The translations under genes were made by a program, and so were the position numbers. Under the pieces are notes generated by a model that ran no database searches, had not been told where the DNA came from, and worked only from the letters and a program-made list of their open reading frames with translations. From Gordionus sp. m RMFG-2023 (taxonomy: Eukaryota; Nematomorpha; Gordioida; Chordodea; Parachordodidae): a stretch of DNA of 64,000 nt. Shown here one piece after another: positions 37,201-44,873 of this stretch (position 1 is the first letter of the stretch; every line of letters begins with the position of its first letter). The stretch is from the NCBI RefSeq assembly GCF_954871325.1, contig NC_088775.1:90464805-90528804 (forward strand). The letters are read 5' to 3'.

Positions 37201-40200
37201 AATGTTTGAAAAATATATAATAATACTATTTAAAAAAAAGAACGGAGATGGTGTGACGCAGGGAAACAAAAATGAAAAAGGAACGTAAGCGTTGTCTATG
37301 ATAGCTCTTTGGCTAGAAGGCTACCATTGAAACTGATATAATTAGCTTTGTGAATCGCTATGGATAATCGTTGACGAAGAAAAAACCCTCTCGAGGTTCT
37401 TCTGAGAGTTTGCTGATTTGTTATCCTTAGTTTTTGAAAAATGCTAAGGCGAGTTTGCCGAAGGTGCCAAGAGTGGTTGATATGATTGGGATGAAGCAAT
37501 GATCGTTTATTATTTCTGTGTATTTAGAAATTTTAAGTTGTTCCTTCTGGTCAAGGATGTTGATGGCCAATCGTTTTTTTAAGTGAAGAACATTTACCTA
37601 ACTATATTATGCAATATACACAACAATAAAACTTTTTTTTTCTTAGAATAAATAAACATTTTTTTGTATTTTTTTTTTCATAAATATTCAATTTGATCAA
37701 AATAAATTGTCCATAATTTACATTGATTAATGATTATTTTTTTTTTATACTTACATTAATGTCCTAAATCATTAACTTTTTGTAGAGGTTGTAATGCCGA
37801 AAATATTTTTATTAGATGCTTAAAAAAAATGAATGGAATGACCATAATTAAATTTTATAAGCGTTGGGTTAAAAATTTTTTATAAATAATGGGCGGGCGG
37901 ATAAATAATTTTAGACTAATGGTCGGGCCAGCTGGTTGACGGGTAAGGAATTTTAGACAAATGGGCTGGATTGGCGGGTATATATTTTTTTTGAGTACTA
38001 TTTGCGGGCTGGGCTGGCAGGTTAAATTTTTCTTAAAACATTGGACCAAAAATTCGCCCAATGCAGACCCCTAATGCACATCATCTGAATCCGCCATTTT
38101 CCCATGTAGTAATTATTCTCGTGTTAAAAACTACTGACTACTATTAAATTGATAACTTGCTTCCTCAATTATCTCGATGATCGGGCAATTCTTTAATAAA
38201 GTTTGCATCAGATTGATACGGGTAAATCAAAATGGCATCCCCAGCTGTTTTCGTTAATGTACACCTTTAATGAATGCATCGTCAGTCTATTATTATTATA
38301 TGTCTTTGACTTAATCGTATATAATTTATTTACACGAATGCGCACAAAATAAATCTTGAAAGATAGTGTTAGACAACACCGCCCTAAACCGAATCGCCAC
38401 CGAACGTTTGCGCCTAGAAAAGGTTTCCTTCGCCCAGATAAATTCCTTCGTCTCTACCATAATGGCCGCCAGCACGGCTACCTTAAGATACCCCGGTTAC
38501 ACCCACAACGATTTGGCGGGGATTTTAGCCGGGCTCATACCTACCCCCACACTCCATTACCTCATGACGGGGTACACCCCACTGAATATAGCTATCGAAC
38601 AGTCATCCCAAACTCAAACCGTAAATCAAAATATTAACGCGATGATGGTCAATTCACGATGCGGAAGCGAAATTACGCAAAAGAATGTGAGTATTAATTT
38701 TTTTTTAAATATGATATTTTTTATATAGCTTATTATTATCCTTTAAATATTGTATATTATAAAAAAAAATATAAAATTATCTTTCTAGCCATATTTGATT
38801 GATTTTTAAATATATTTGAATGACATTGAACATTTGAACATTTTATATAACATTGAACAATAATACATGTAAAGATTTCATTTTGAAATATAGATATTCA
38901 AAAGATAAGCATGTTTTTTTTAAAGATATGGGAATTTTGGGTTAGCCAGTTATAGTTGTTGTTAAACGAAAACGGCTAACTTAAGATTTTATCTAGAAAA
39001 ATATTACGCAAAGCCTGAAGATTTTTCTCGTAGATGGGCACAAAGGGTTTGAACATCTGTTAACGAAATCTTTAAGCTTAGGCAATATTTTTCTAGCTAT
39101 TTAAAAAATAGACCGAAACCAAAACCCGGGTAGATCTAGAAAACCGTTATTAGGAAAACCCGAAGTCCCTGACATCTAGTTAGCCGTTTTTAAAAACCTT
39201 CTCGAATCGAGCCGGTTAACAACACTAGCCAGTTATGGTTATTCAACATCCCGCACTGTTTAATGGGTAAAAAATAAAAGTACAAAATTGTATATTATTT
39301 CGATACTATTCTTTTTTTTTAATATAGTGATAGTTTAAGAATTTTGATTAAGAACGAATAATTCTAACGAACTTTGTTCTTATTTTTCGTGTATCGTTGG
39401 TCAAACCAGAGTTTTACCCTGATTTAAATTACGAACTTATATTTTTTTGGTGGGGGGGAATTAAAAGTAGTTTTATAAAATATAATTAGAAATTACGATT
39501 GAAAGAAAGAAAGAATTCTCTTTCTTTCTTTCTTTCTTTCTTTTAAATATTCACGACAAATTAAATTTTTTTGGCTATAATACGTAATTTATAAATTTTT
39601 TATATGAAATTATGTTAATAAAAATCAAATTAAAATAAATTTCGATTTTGAGGTAACCATATTATACATATATATTCTTCTCCGTTTTTTGGCGATTTCC
39701 GGATTTACCCAGGGGTTTCCCTCTGATTTTTCCTTTTCCATTTTTGCAGGTCATGAGCATCAATATTTGTAAGCTATTCATGTCTCTCATATCCGCCGCG
39801 ATTGCATTTGTCCACGTCATCTTGGACCTTCCTCCAGGTCTTGATCCTCCTACTTGCCATCGAGACACCTCTTTACCCAGTCATCTTTTGTCATACGGCC
39901 CAAACTATCTTAGTCTATTGCGTCGCAATGCCCACTCCGATCATTTCTATACCCAATCCTGCACGCAATTCCTTGCTAGTTTTTCCCTCTCTCTCTCAGA
40001 GATATCCCACATCTAATTATCCTCATCGCTGTTCTTTCTAATTTGGCTTCCTAGGTCGCTCTCATGTTTAATAAATAGGTAAGTATTTGAGTTTGATAAT
40101 GATAACTTTTATTCGATTTACGCATTTAAAAAAATTTTTTGGGGTATCATTTGACAATTGAATGACACCTATTAATTACTAACTTGGAATTTTCGGAACG

Positions 40201-42251
40201 AAATTGATTGACGTTATAATGTTTAATGATATATACAAAAAAACGGATTTTCAAAATGAAGATAAAACTATAGAAAAAAGGACAATCAACAATATATATA
40301 TTATTATTTTTTTAGACTTTTTCTAATCAAACTTCCTTGACCTCTTCCTCTATTTCGAATAATCCTCCGCCCGTAACGAACGTCAGGAAAACGACCGTAC
40401 TGGACGTGATGAGACGTCTATTGCAACCGAAGAATATGATGGTGTCCACATCCCACGATAGGAATCTCAAACATTGCTATGTGTCAATACTCAATATCAT
40501 ACAGGGGGACATAGATTCGACTGAAGTTTTAATTTTCAGTTCAACTGTAGCTATACCTTTATCCCATAATGTTGAAAATATGGGAGATTTTTTTTAGTGG
40601 AATCGCTCTTTAACTCTTACCATTATTTCTAATCGTGTAGATAGATGTTAGAACCGTTATAATATTATGCCTAATTTTAATACTTTAAATTTACCCCTCC
40701 CCCTGTCAAAATGACTTAAATTGACAATCCTCGAAGGTCCACAAGAGTTTGCAAAGGATAAGGGAACGGCAAATCGTTCAATTCGCGCCTTGGGTCCCGG
40801 CATCTATCCAAGTGGCTCTTTCCAGAAAATCGCCTTACATTACGTCAGCTAACAAAGTTAGCGGGTTGATGTTGGCCAACCATACTAACGTATCTTCCGT
40901 AAGCTATCACTATTTCATTCAAGCTTTGTATTTCAAAAAATAAGGATTTTGATTGACATAGTATTTGTGGTTTTGATTTTCTTTTATCGTTATTTTTTTT
41001 TAATGAACATTAAACATAAATCATAGTTAAATTGGCATTGGCAAATTTTCTTTAGAACCCGCCTCGATCCCTTTACCAAATCTTAGTTAAACTGGCAAAT
41101 TTTCTTTAGGTCTAGGCTCTGTCCCTTGACCGTATTCTTTTTTAAAAGATCTCACTTAACCCCCAAATCATGCACTCGCATTCTAATCTGCTATATATGA
41201 AACTCCGTTAGCCAGAAAATTTACCTTAAGCCAAATCTTCTTATAAAAAAATTTGATAAAAATCAATTTAAAACTTATTCTTTTCTCGATTGCGAGAAAA
41301 ATTTAGGGACAAAAAATAAAATTCTGAACACTTATAATTATAAGTCATGACGACGTATGGTTGGGTGATCATTATATTTTTAGCCGACTAAAATAACTTC
41401 TAAACCGAATTTTTAGCTGATAAAAATATCGTCTGAACCGAGTTTTTAGTCGACTAAAATATCGTCTCCGGGGTTTTAGCTGATAACTACCACTTTGGTC
41501 CTCGAGGTTAGTTTAAAAAAAAAAATATATATATAGGCACTCAGATTTTAAAGAAACTAATATACATTATAAACGCCTTCATTTTAACAGATTTTCTCCG
41601 GCTCGCGCCTATAGGTTGAGTCCGACATTTAGCTCCACGAGGGATTATTGTCAAAATAATTTAAAACATTCTCAGTTCAATTATACCCCTTGTGAAATGC
41701 ACTGATTTCTGGGCCTGAAATATAATTTTCTTTCCATTTTAAAAATATCGTCATTTTATAAACTGGGATTTATTTTATAGATTTGAATCTTATATACTTA
41801 AAAAATTTTATTTATATATTTATGAATCATTACCAATTTTTTTATTTAAAAAAAAATACAGTTATTCGACCGAACCCTCAAACAATACGACAAACTACGT
41901 AAACGGGAAGCGTTTTTGGACATGTTCCGGAAAGAAGAGATGTTCAAAAACGACCTATCCGAACTTGACGATTCGAGAGCCGTGGTATTTGATTTGATCG
42001 AGGAGTACAGAGCTGCTACTACGGAAGATTATCAAGATTCTGGCATGGGGACCGAAGGAAATTTCGAACATGGCGGTGGGGAAGATGCGGAATTGGCCGA
42101 ATTACTGAGGCTCCTGGGTAAATCCAGCGAGAATTCCGATCACCAATTTAGCCCTAACAATCTTGACGAAGAGTTGGAAATCACTTATGATAAAGGTGCC
42201 GACGAGGAAAAATCACCGAACGACGCGGAAGGATACAATGTCAGTGAATAA
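19214..42251 (+). CDS. TUBG1: Gamma-tubulin, 11 exons, 563 aa
   Basis: Exons 19214-19262, 19307-19357, 19402-19463, 19507-19674, 19816-19884, 28828-28907, 29983-30109, 38363-38686, 40316-40525, 40737-40898, 41862-42251; the phases agree throughout. Start [18 protein letters not shown] matches the family. Further marks: [21 protein letters not shown]-binding AGGTGSG (142-148), [63 protein letters not shown] and [14 protein letters not shown]. The product nucleates microtubules in the gamma-tubulin ring complex at centrosomes. Two departures from the human 451-aa protein: a 56-residue polar loop (277-332) where human has about 8, with intron 8 in the middle of it, and a 72-residue acidic tail (492-563) after the EDY that aligns with PDY. 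Introns 1-3 are 43-44 nt, while 5 and 7 are 8.9 and 8.3 kb and packed with transposons. Confidence 0.95.
20225..20444. repeat. Family B MITE in gamma-tubulin intron 5
   Basis: AGTGTTGTTAAAAAGCCTGA at the left and TCAGGCTTTTTAACAACACT at the right form a perfect 20-bp terminal inverted repeat. The interior is nearly self-complementary. The flanking octamers differ, so the target duplication is not visible. Confidence 0.8.
20934..21366. repeat. Family D MITE with a nested MITE
   Basis: AAAATCTGATTTTATAGGAA at the left faces TTTCCGGGAAAAAATCAGAT at the right, with CATGTTTGGAATACC and GGCATTCCAAACA blocks as inner arms. A second copy lies at about 44637-44873 without the insertion. A complete 145-bp family E element with target duplication sits inside this copy, which makes D older than E here. 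Confidence 0.65.
21065..21209. repeat. Family E MITE, 145 bp, 8-bp target duplication
   Basis: Ends CAGAGTTGTTAAA and TTTAACAACTCTG. GATTTTTT occurs immediately before (21057-21064) and after (21210-21217). Eight-bp duplication and CAG tips point to the hAT superfamily. It has no coding capacity and would need a transposase in trans. Confidence 0.8.
21613..21881. repeat. Family C MITE, copy 1
   Basis: GACTGACGATGCATTCAT at the left and ATGCATTATT...CATCGTCAGTC at the right, with TA on both outer sides, which would fit a TA target duplication as in Tc1/mariner elements. Contains the two inward-facing CAGCTG-linked blocks shared by all C copies. Confidence 0.75.
22455..24502 (-). mobile_element. 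2-kb hAT element with perfect 8-bp target duplication
   Basis: The terminal inverted repeat CAGGGATGTGAACCC / GGGTTCACATCCCTG closes both ends, and GTTTCAAG flanks it on each side (22447-22454 and 24503-24510). Subterminal GGACCCGGGTCC- and GGTTCGGGTC-type blocks face inward. The minus strand carries a decayed transposase of the same subfamily as the large hAT at 1435-12780. The clean duplication suggests little has changed at the site since insertion in gamma-tubulin intron 5. Confidence 0.92.
22655..24305 (-). pseudogene. Inactivated hAT transposase
   Basis: The minus-strand frame from 24305 shows [49 protein letters not shown] and [15 protein letters not shown], the same core blocks as the large hAT. 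After a 45-bp intron the C-terminal exon (22771 downward) gives [20 protein letters not shown], the dimerisation domain, preceded by [18 protein letters not shown]. The frame is stopped just before [11 protein letters not shown] (at about 23540) and again before [10 protein letters not shown], where a conserved Trp codon is TAG. No BED zinc finger was found upstream of 24305, so the N-terminus may be deleted. Confidence 0.85.
25048..25148. repeat. AT-rich hairpin repeat
   Basis: CCTAATAATTAAATTAAGTT at the left is matched by AACTTAATTTAATTATTAGG at the right across a TATATA-rich loop. It could be a minimal MITE or a recombination-prone palindrome. Confidence 0.65.
26095..27060 (-). mobile_element. 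Helitron fragment, minus-strand copy
   Basis: The minus strand encodes the N-terminal Helitron-like domain in pieces: [81 protein letters not shown] and, further down, sequence matching the NRYVIPYN region. This domain precedes the Rep nuclease and helicase in Helitrons, rolling-circle transposons. Several frame breaks; no helicase motifs are present. An inverted second copy begins at about 27083. Confidence 0.8.
27083..27872 (+). mobile_element. Helitron fragment, plus-strand copy
   Basis: [38 protein letters not shown] and [14 protein letters not shown] blocks, then [18 protein letters not shown] and finally [14 protein letters not shown] and [18 protein letters not shown] words across shifting frames. 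A 44-bp direct duplication occurs at 27586-27672. With the minus-strand copy it forms a head-to-head inverted pair sharing sequence from about 27103 outward. The 3-prime end (CTRR and hairpin) was not found. Confidence 0.78.
28163..28449. repeat. Family C MITE, copy 2
   Basis: GACTGACGTTGCGTTCTT at the left and ATGCATCGTCAGTC at the right, TA on both sides. Contains GGACCCGCCATTTTGG and, facing it, AAAATGGCTTCCCCAGCTG. It lies 380 bp before gamma-tubulin exon 6. Confidence 0.78.
29407..29716. repeat. Family F MITE copy in gamma-tubulin intron 6
   Basis: TAGAGGTCTACGTTGGGCGG faces CCGCCAATTGCAGACCTCTA. Flanking octamers CTTTCGAA and ATCTCGAA agree at six of eight positions, an aged target duplication. 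Interior has GGGCGGA and GGCGGGC blocks. Confidence 0.65.
30475..30870. repeat. Cluster of nested family A ends
   Basis: TTAGTGTTGTTAAACGG or a close variant occurs at about 30473, 30619, 30660, 30815 and 30858, each followed by CTGAGCCAA- or CTGATCCAA-like sequence, interleaved with TTATTTGTGATTAGTG. Looks like repeated insertion of, or slippage between, the same MITE ends at the left tip of the Mutator-like palindrome. Confidence 0.6.
30773..33293 (+). repeat. Left arm of the Mutator-like palindrome
   Basis: Reverse complement of about 34183-36979, differing by the number of 0.3-kb exon repeats (two here, three on the right) and small indels. Includes the CTCTATAAA module (31700-31815), a finger exon (32200-32330), and a FLYWCH exon (32930-33293). 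The match ends at ACCAATTTTCACA. Confidence 0.85.
32200..33293 (+). pseudogene. Mutator transposase N-terminal exons, left arm copy
   Basis: A first exon gives [20 protein letters not shown] followed by TLTTACNG, which resembles a FLYWCH finger (Cys-x4-Cys, then FTLT). After two tandem linker exons, 32930 onward gives [28 protein letters not shown] and the main FLYWCH finger [20 protein letters not shown] then FTLTNFH. The copy stops at the arm boundary before the second finger His and the catalytic domain, so it cannot make a transposase. Confidence 0.7.
33289..34542 (-). pseudogene. FLYWCH-Mutator transposase, truncated
   Basis: Minus strand from 34542: FLYWCH finger FKCRLKHC...[15 protein letters not shown] with the full Cys-Cys-His-His set (the usual Trp is Phe), then the linker at 34134-33889 ([20 protein letters not shown]), then [20 protein letters not shown] with the first catalytic Asp of the MULE domain, then [20 protein letters not shown] and [19 protein letters not shown]. 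It runs out at 33289 where the left arm begins. Frames shift at about 33890 and 33610, and the last catalytic part is absent. FLYWCH-bearing MULEs are known from insects and other invertebrates. Confidence 0.78.
34183..36979 (-). repeat. Right arm of the Mutator-like palindrome
   Basis: Inverted copy of the left arm. Contains three tandem units of about 296-312 bp starting at 34579, 34875 and 35187, the finger exon at 35440-35570, the CTCTATAAA module (35990-36100) and the outer tip that ends in AACAACACTAATCACAAATA. Confidence 0.85.
34545..35190 (-). repeat. Tandem exon-intron repeat in the Mutator-like arm
   Basis: Each unit contains an exon-like stretch (on the minus strand [20 protein letters not shown], then [11 protein letters not shown]) followed by a GT donor and an AT-rich intron. 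Three units lie here and two in the left arm (32575 and 32889). The innermost unit continues into the FLYWCH exon. The repeat keeps splice phase, so it would lengthen a linker rather than break a frame. Confidence 0.65.
37290..37590 (-). pseudogene. Possible LINE 3-prime relic
   Basis: Minus-strand words [39 protein letters not shown] resemble the KYxDL...IPVVIGALGTI tail found after the reverse transcriptase of some non-LTR retrotransposons. Stops interrupt the frame. No reverse transcriptase core is present here. Confidence 0.35.
37860..38075. repeat. Family F fragment
   Basis: GGGCGGGCGG, GGTCGGGCC and GGGCTGGGCTGGC blocks followed by AATGCAGACCCCT, the right end of the family. The left end is not recognised. 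Confidence 0.5.
38090..38287. repeat. Family C MITE, copy 3 (left-truncated)
   Basis: Starts inside the element at ATCCGCCATTTTCCC and ends GAATGCATCGTCAGTC followed by TA. Contains the facing AAAATGGCATCCCCAGCTG block. Its right end is 75 bp upstream of gamma-tubulin exon 8. Confidence 0.7.
38954..39226. repeat. Family A MITE with duplicated flank
   Basis: AGTTGTTGTTAAACGAAAAC at the left, GAGCCGGTTAACAACACT at the right. AGCCAGTTAT occurs directly on both sides (38944-38953 and 39227-39236), which contains the expected 8-bp hAT duplication. Lies in gamma-tubulin intron 8. Confidence 0.82.
39501..39543. repeat. Inverted GAAA/TTTC microsatellite
   Basis: GAAAGAAAGAAAGAATTC followed directly by TCTTTCTTTC repeats, so the two arms can pair around GAATTC. 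May mark the tail of an inserted element. Confidence 0.8.
39660..40075 (-). pseudogene. LINE 3-prime coding relic
   Basis: Minus strand reads LRRNRLR, then [20 protein letters not shown] and [17 protein letters not shown]. This is the RLRWFGHV...DWVKRC...RPRGRPKxTWxxVIxxDM tail common downstream of reverse transcriptase in many animal non-LTR retrotransposons. Stops replace at least two residues (one at the expected Trp of RLRWFG). Local GC is higher than around it, as expected of formerly coding DNA. It lies in gamma-tubulin intron 8, antisense to the gene. Confidence 0.78.
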
Positions 42252-42253
42252 CT

Positions 42254-42259
42254 AATAAA
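42254..42259 (+). terminator. Poly(A)-signal hexamer next to the gamma-tubulin stop
   Basis: AATAAA begins three bases after the TAA stop codon (42249-42251). If used, the 3-prime UTR would be only about 20-30 nt. A family C MITE begins about 130 bp downstream, so a longer UTR would include it. Confidence 0.35.
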
Positions 42260-42382
42260 AGGAAAAAAATTTTGACGCAAACAAAAATGCTCATTTTAAA
42301 TTATCGATTTTATAGTTATATAGTATGGTATAAATTATTAAATCGTATTTTATAAAATGACATATAATATTACCATAAACTA

Positions 42383-42653
42383 ACGGTGCATTCATAATAA
42401 TGCATTTGAAAGCGTCAGTTGAATGCAAATCAGCTGGACCCGCCATTTTGGTAACCCATATAGTAATCATTCTCATGTTAAAAACTAATATTAAATTGAT
42501 AACTCGCTTCCTTATCATCTCGATGATCAGGAAATTCTTTAATAAAGGTTTGCGTCATCGTTTAAAATTGTTAATAATGATATTACGGGTAATCAAAATG
42601 GCGTCTCCAGCTGTTTTCATCGATGTACACTTTTAAGGTATGCATCGTCAGTT
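42383..42653. repeat. Family C MITE, copy 4
   Basis: ACGGTGCATTCATAATAATG at the left and GCATCGTCAGTT at the right, TA on both sides. Contains GGACCCGCCATTTTGG and the facing AAAATGGCGTCTCCAGCTG. Immediately downstream of gamma-tubulin. Confidence 0.75.
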
Positions 42654-43282
42654 TAGGTATTATTGTATGTCATTGATTTTATATTTTTATAATATTTTTA
42701 AAAAAATTGTAAATATTTATTCGTTTGAATTATTGGACCCTTCATGGCCATGTTTGTATATTAATAAAATATTATAGCGCACACAAATTGAGCGTTTACG
42801 TTTTGCCGTAATTTTTAAATTTAAAAACGTAACGCAACGCGTCCCTTTGTTTAAATTGAGTTTGTCTTTTTTTAGATAATATCCGTCGATTCAAAATTTT
42901 AAATAAAGTTCTAGAGAAAAAAAAAAGATTTGTCTTTTGGAAATTATAATATCGTCTGCCTTCTTATTTCTTTTAATTTCTAAATATTCCTTTTTTTAAG
43001 GGATTATAAGTAAGTCATTTAATATTACATTTTTATATAATATTACAAAGCGAAGAGTTTAAAAAATAATGTAATGAAAAAGCAAACATATTTCAGTTTT
43101 TTTAAAAAAAATGTTTGCTTATTATAAAGTATTTTGAACGAGATAAATTTTATTCGTTAATTTCTAAGATATTATAAATTAAAAGAATTCAAAAAAAAAA
43201 CTAATAATTGTTCTTGTTTGAAAAATTTGACATTGGGAAGTATATACATTACTTTCATTTTTTGTAAAATAATCACATCCCT

Positions 43283-43469
43283 AGTGTTGTTAAACGGCAA
43301 CTCAATATTTTATCCAGAAGAATAATATTACGCAAGCGCAAGCCTTTGTAGAAGGAATATAGGTTTCGACATCTATTAACAAAATCTCGAGACTCACGTG
43401 ATATTTTTCTGGCTAAAATATTGAGTTGGCCGTTTTTAAAAACCGGCTCAAAACGAGCGCTACAACACT
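43283..43469. repeat. Family A MITE
   Basis: AGTGTTGTTAAACGGC at the left, GAGCGCTACAACACT at the right. Flanking octamers ACATCCCT and ACGTTCCT agree at six of eight positions, an aged hAT-size duplication. Confidence 0.75.
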
Positions 43470-44636
43470 ACGTTCCTAGCATCCATTAATATTATTTTGA
43501 ATATCGCTTTAAAATAAATTGTAGGATATAAGCTAGATAATTTTTGACTATCGGGGAACCCATATTTGCAAAATGTTTTGTTAAAAAAATTAAAATTTAT
43601 AATTATTGAATCTCTCTTTTATTTTTTATAAATCAATTTTATTTCTATATATATATATCAGCGGCAATATGTATTTTTTTTCAATATGCGAGTTCACTCA
43701 ATACCTATTTTTAAAAAGTAGCGCGTTATTAGCTAAAGTTATGGTAACGCGCAACTTGTAGTACGCTACCTTAACAACTTCTGACGATATATTACTATAA
43801 GAAACAATTTGAAAGCAAGCATTAATAAGAGTTGATAACTTTTTTTTAAAATTAACGACTATAATTCAAATTTTTATAGAATAAAAAGTGGAATCACAAA
43901 ATTATTTTTTTAAAAAATCTAATATCGTCAAGGGCATCTATTCCAGATATCTAAAATCTCGCAATATCTAAATCATGCTATTCAGAAAACATACTTTATC
44001 AAATTTATTAAATACACAATATCCTAAGTCAAATACGATTTCTATAATTTCGTTCCGTAAGTGATCTCTGATATTAATAAATGCTTTGAGAAACATCAGA
44101 TAAATTTGATATATCCACTTACACTATCTTTATTTGTGTAGAAATGACTTTATAAATTTGTATAACTGTGCAAGATCATTTAGAAAACCTAATTATCAAG
44201 AAGATTAAGCCTCTTAGCTCATATAAAAAATATGGTGGATTGCCGCTAAATATTTTTATTATTTTTTGTAAACGTTAATTATCTAAACTATACTCTACAA
44301 CGAGTTGGATTAGGAAACTTTGACGAAAACAATCCCTATTTTTATCTTTAAAGTGGTTGTTTTTTTCCTTAAACGATATTTAATAATAACTTTTAGCTAT
44401 TAAAGTTTAAATTGGCAATGTTTTATTTTGTTTGATCAATTAAGTTGCCTGATTTGCAGACCCAACCTATTCGATAATTGGATATTTATTTCTCACGAGT
44501 GTACAGTCTATTTTTTTTTCATTACTTGTGTACTTTATTATGATGTTAATTTTGTATTCACTATTACTTTAATAAATAGCGTCAATGTATTATTTTTTCA
44601 ATTTAAAATCATTTTTTGCGGTTTTTTAAATTTAAA

Positions 44637-44873
44637 AAAATCTGATTTTACTGGTAATGTATGCCGCCATGTTTGGAATATCTATCTAATGAATAGTAGA
44701 CAATTTTGCTGTTAACCGTTGAGTAATTTTTAATTTATATAAAAAATTATATGAAAAGTCTAGTATAAATTATATTAAGTTTAAAAGTTCTTAGAAAAAT
44801 TGAATGTCTGAAATGCATAGGGTAGGTATTCCAAACATGACTGCATACATTTCCGGTAAAATCATATTTTTAA
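44637..44873. repeat. Family D MITE, copy 2
   Basis: AAAATCTGATTTTACTGGTA and CCATGTTTGGAATA at the left face GGTATTCCAAACATG and TTTCCGGTAAAATCATATTT at the right. It matches 20934-21366 without the nested insertion. Confidence 0.6.

Noticed and set aside
39744-40041. Plus-strand frames of 90 and 79 codons
   Set aside because: Antisense shadows of the LINE relic on the minus strand.
44428-44715. 95-residue hydrophobic frame
   Set aside because: Phe/Ile-rich by AT content; its end overlaps a family D MITE.
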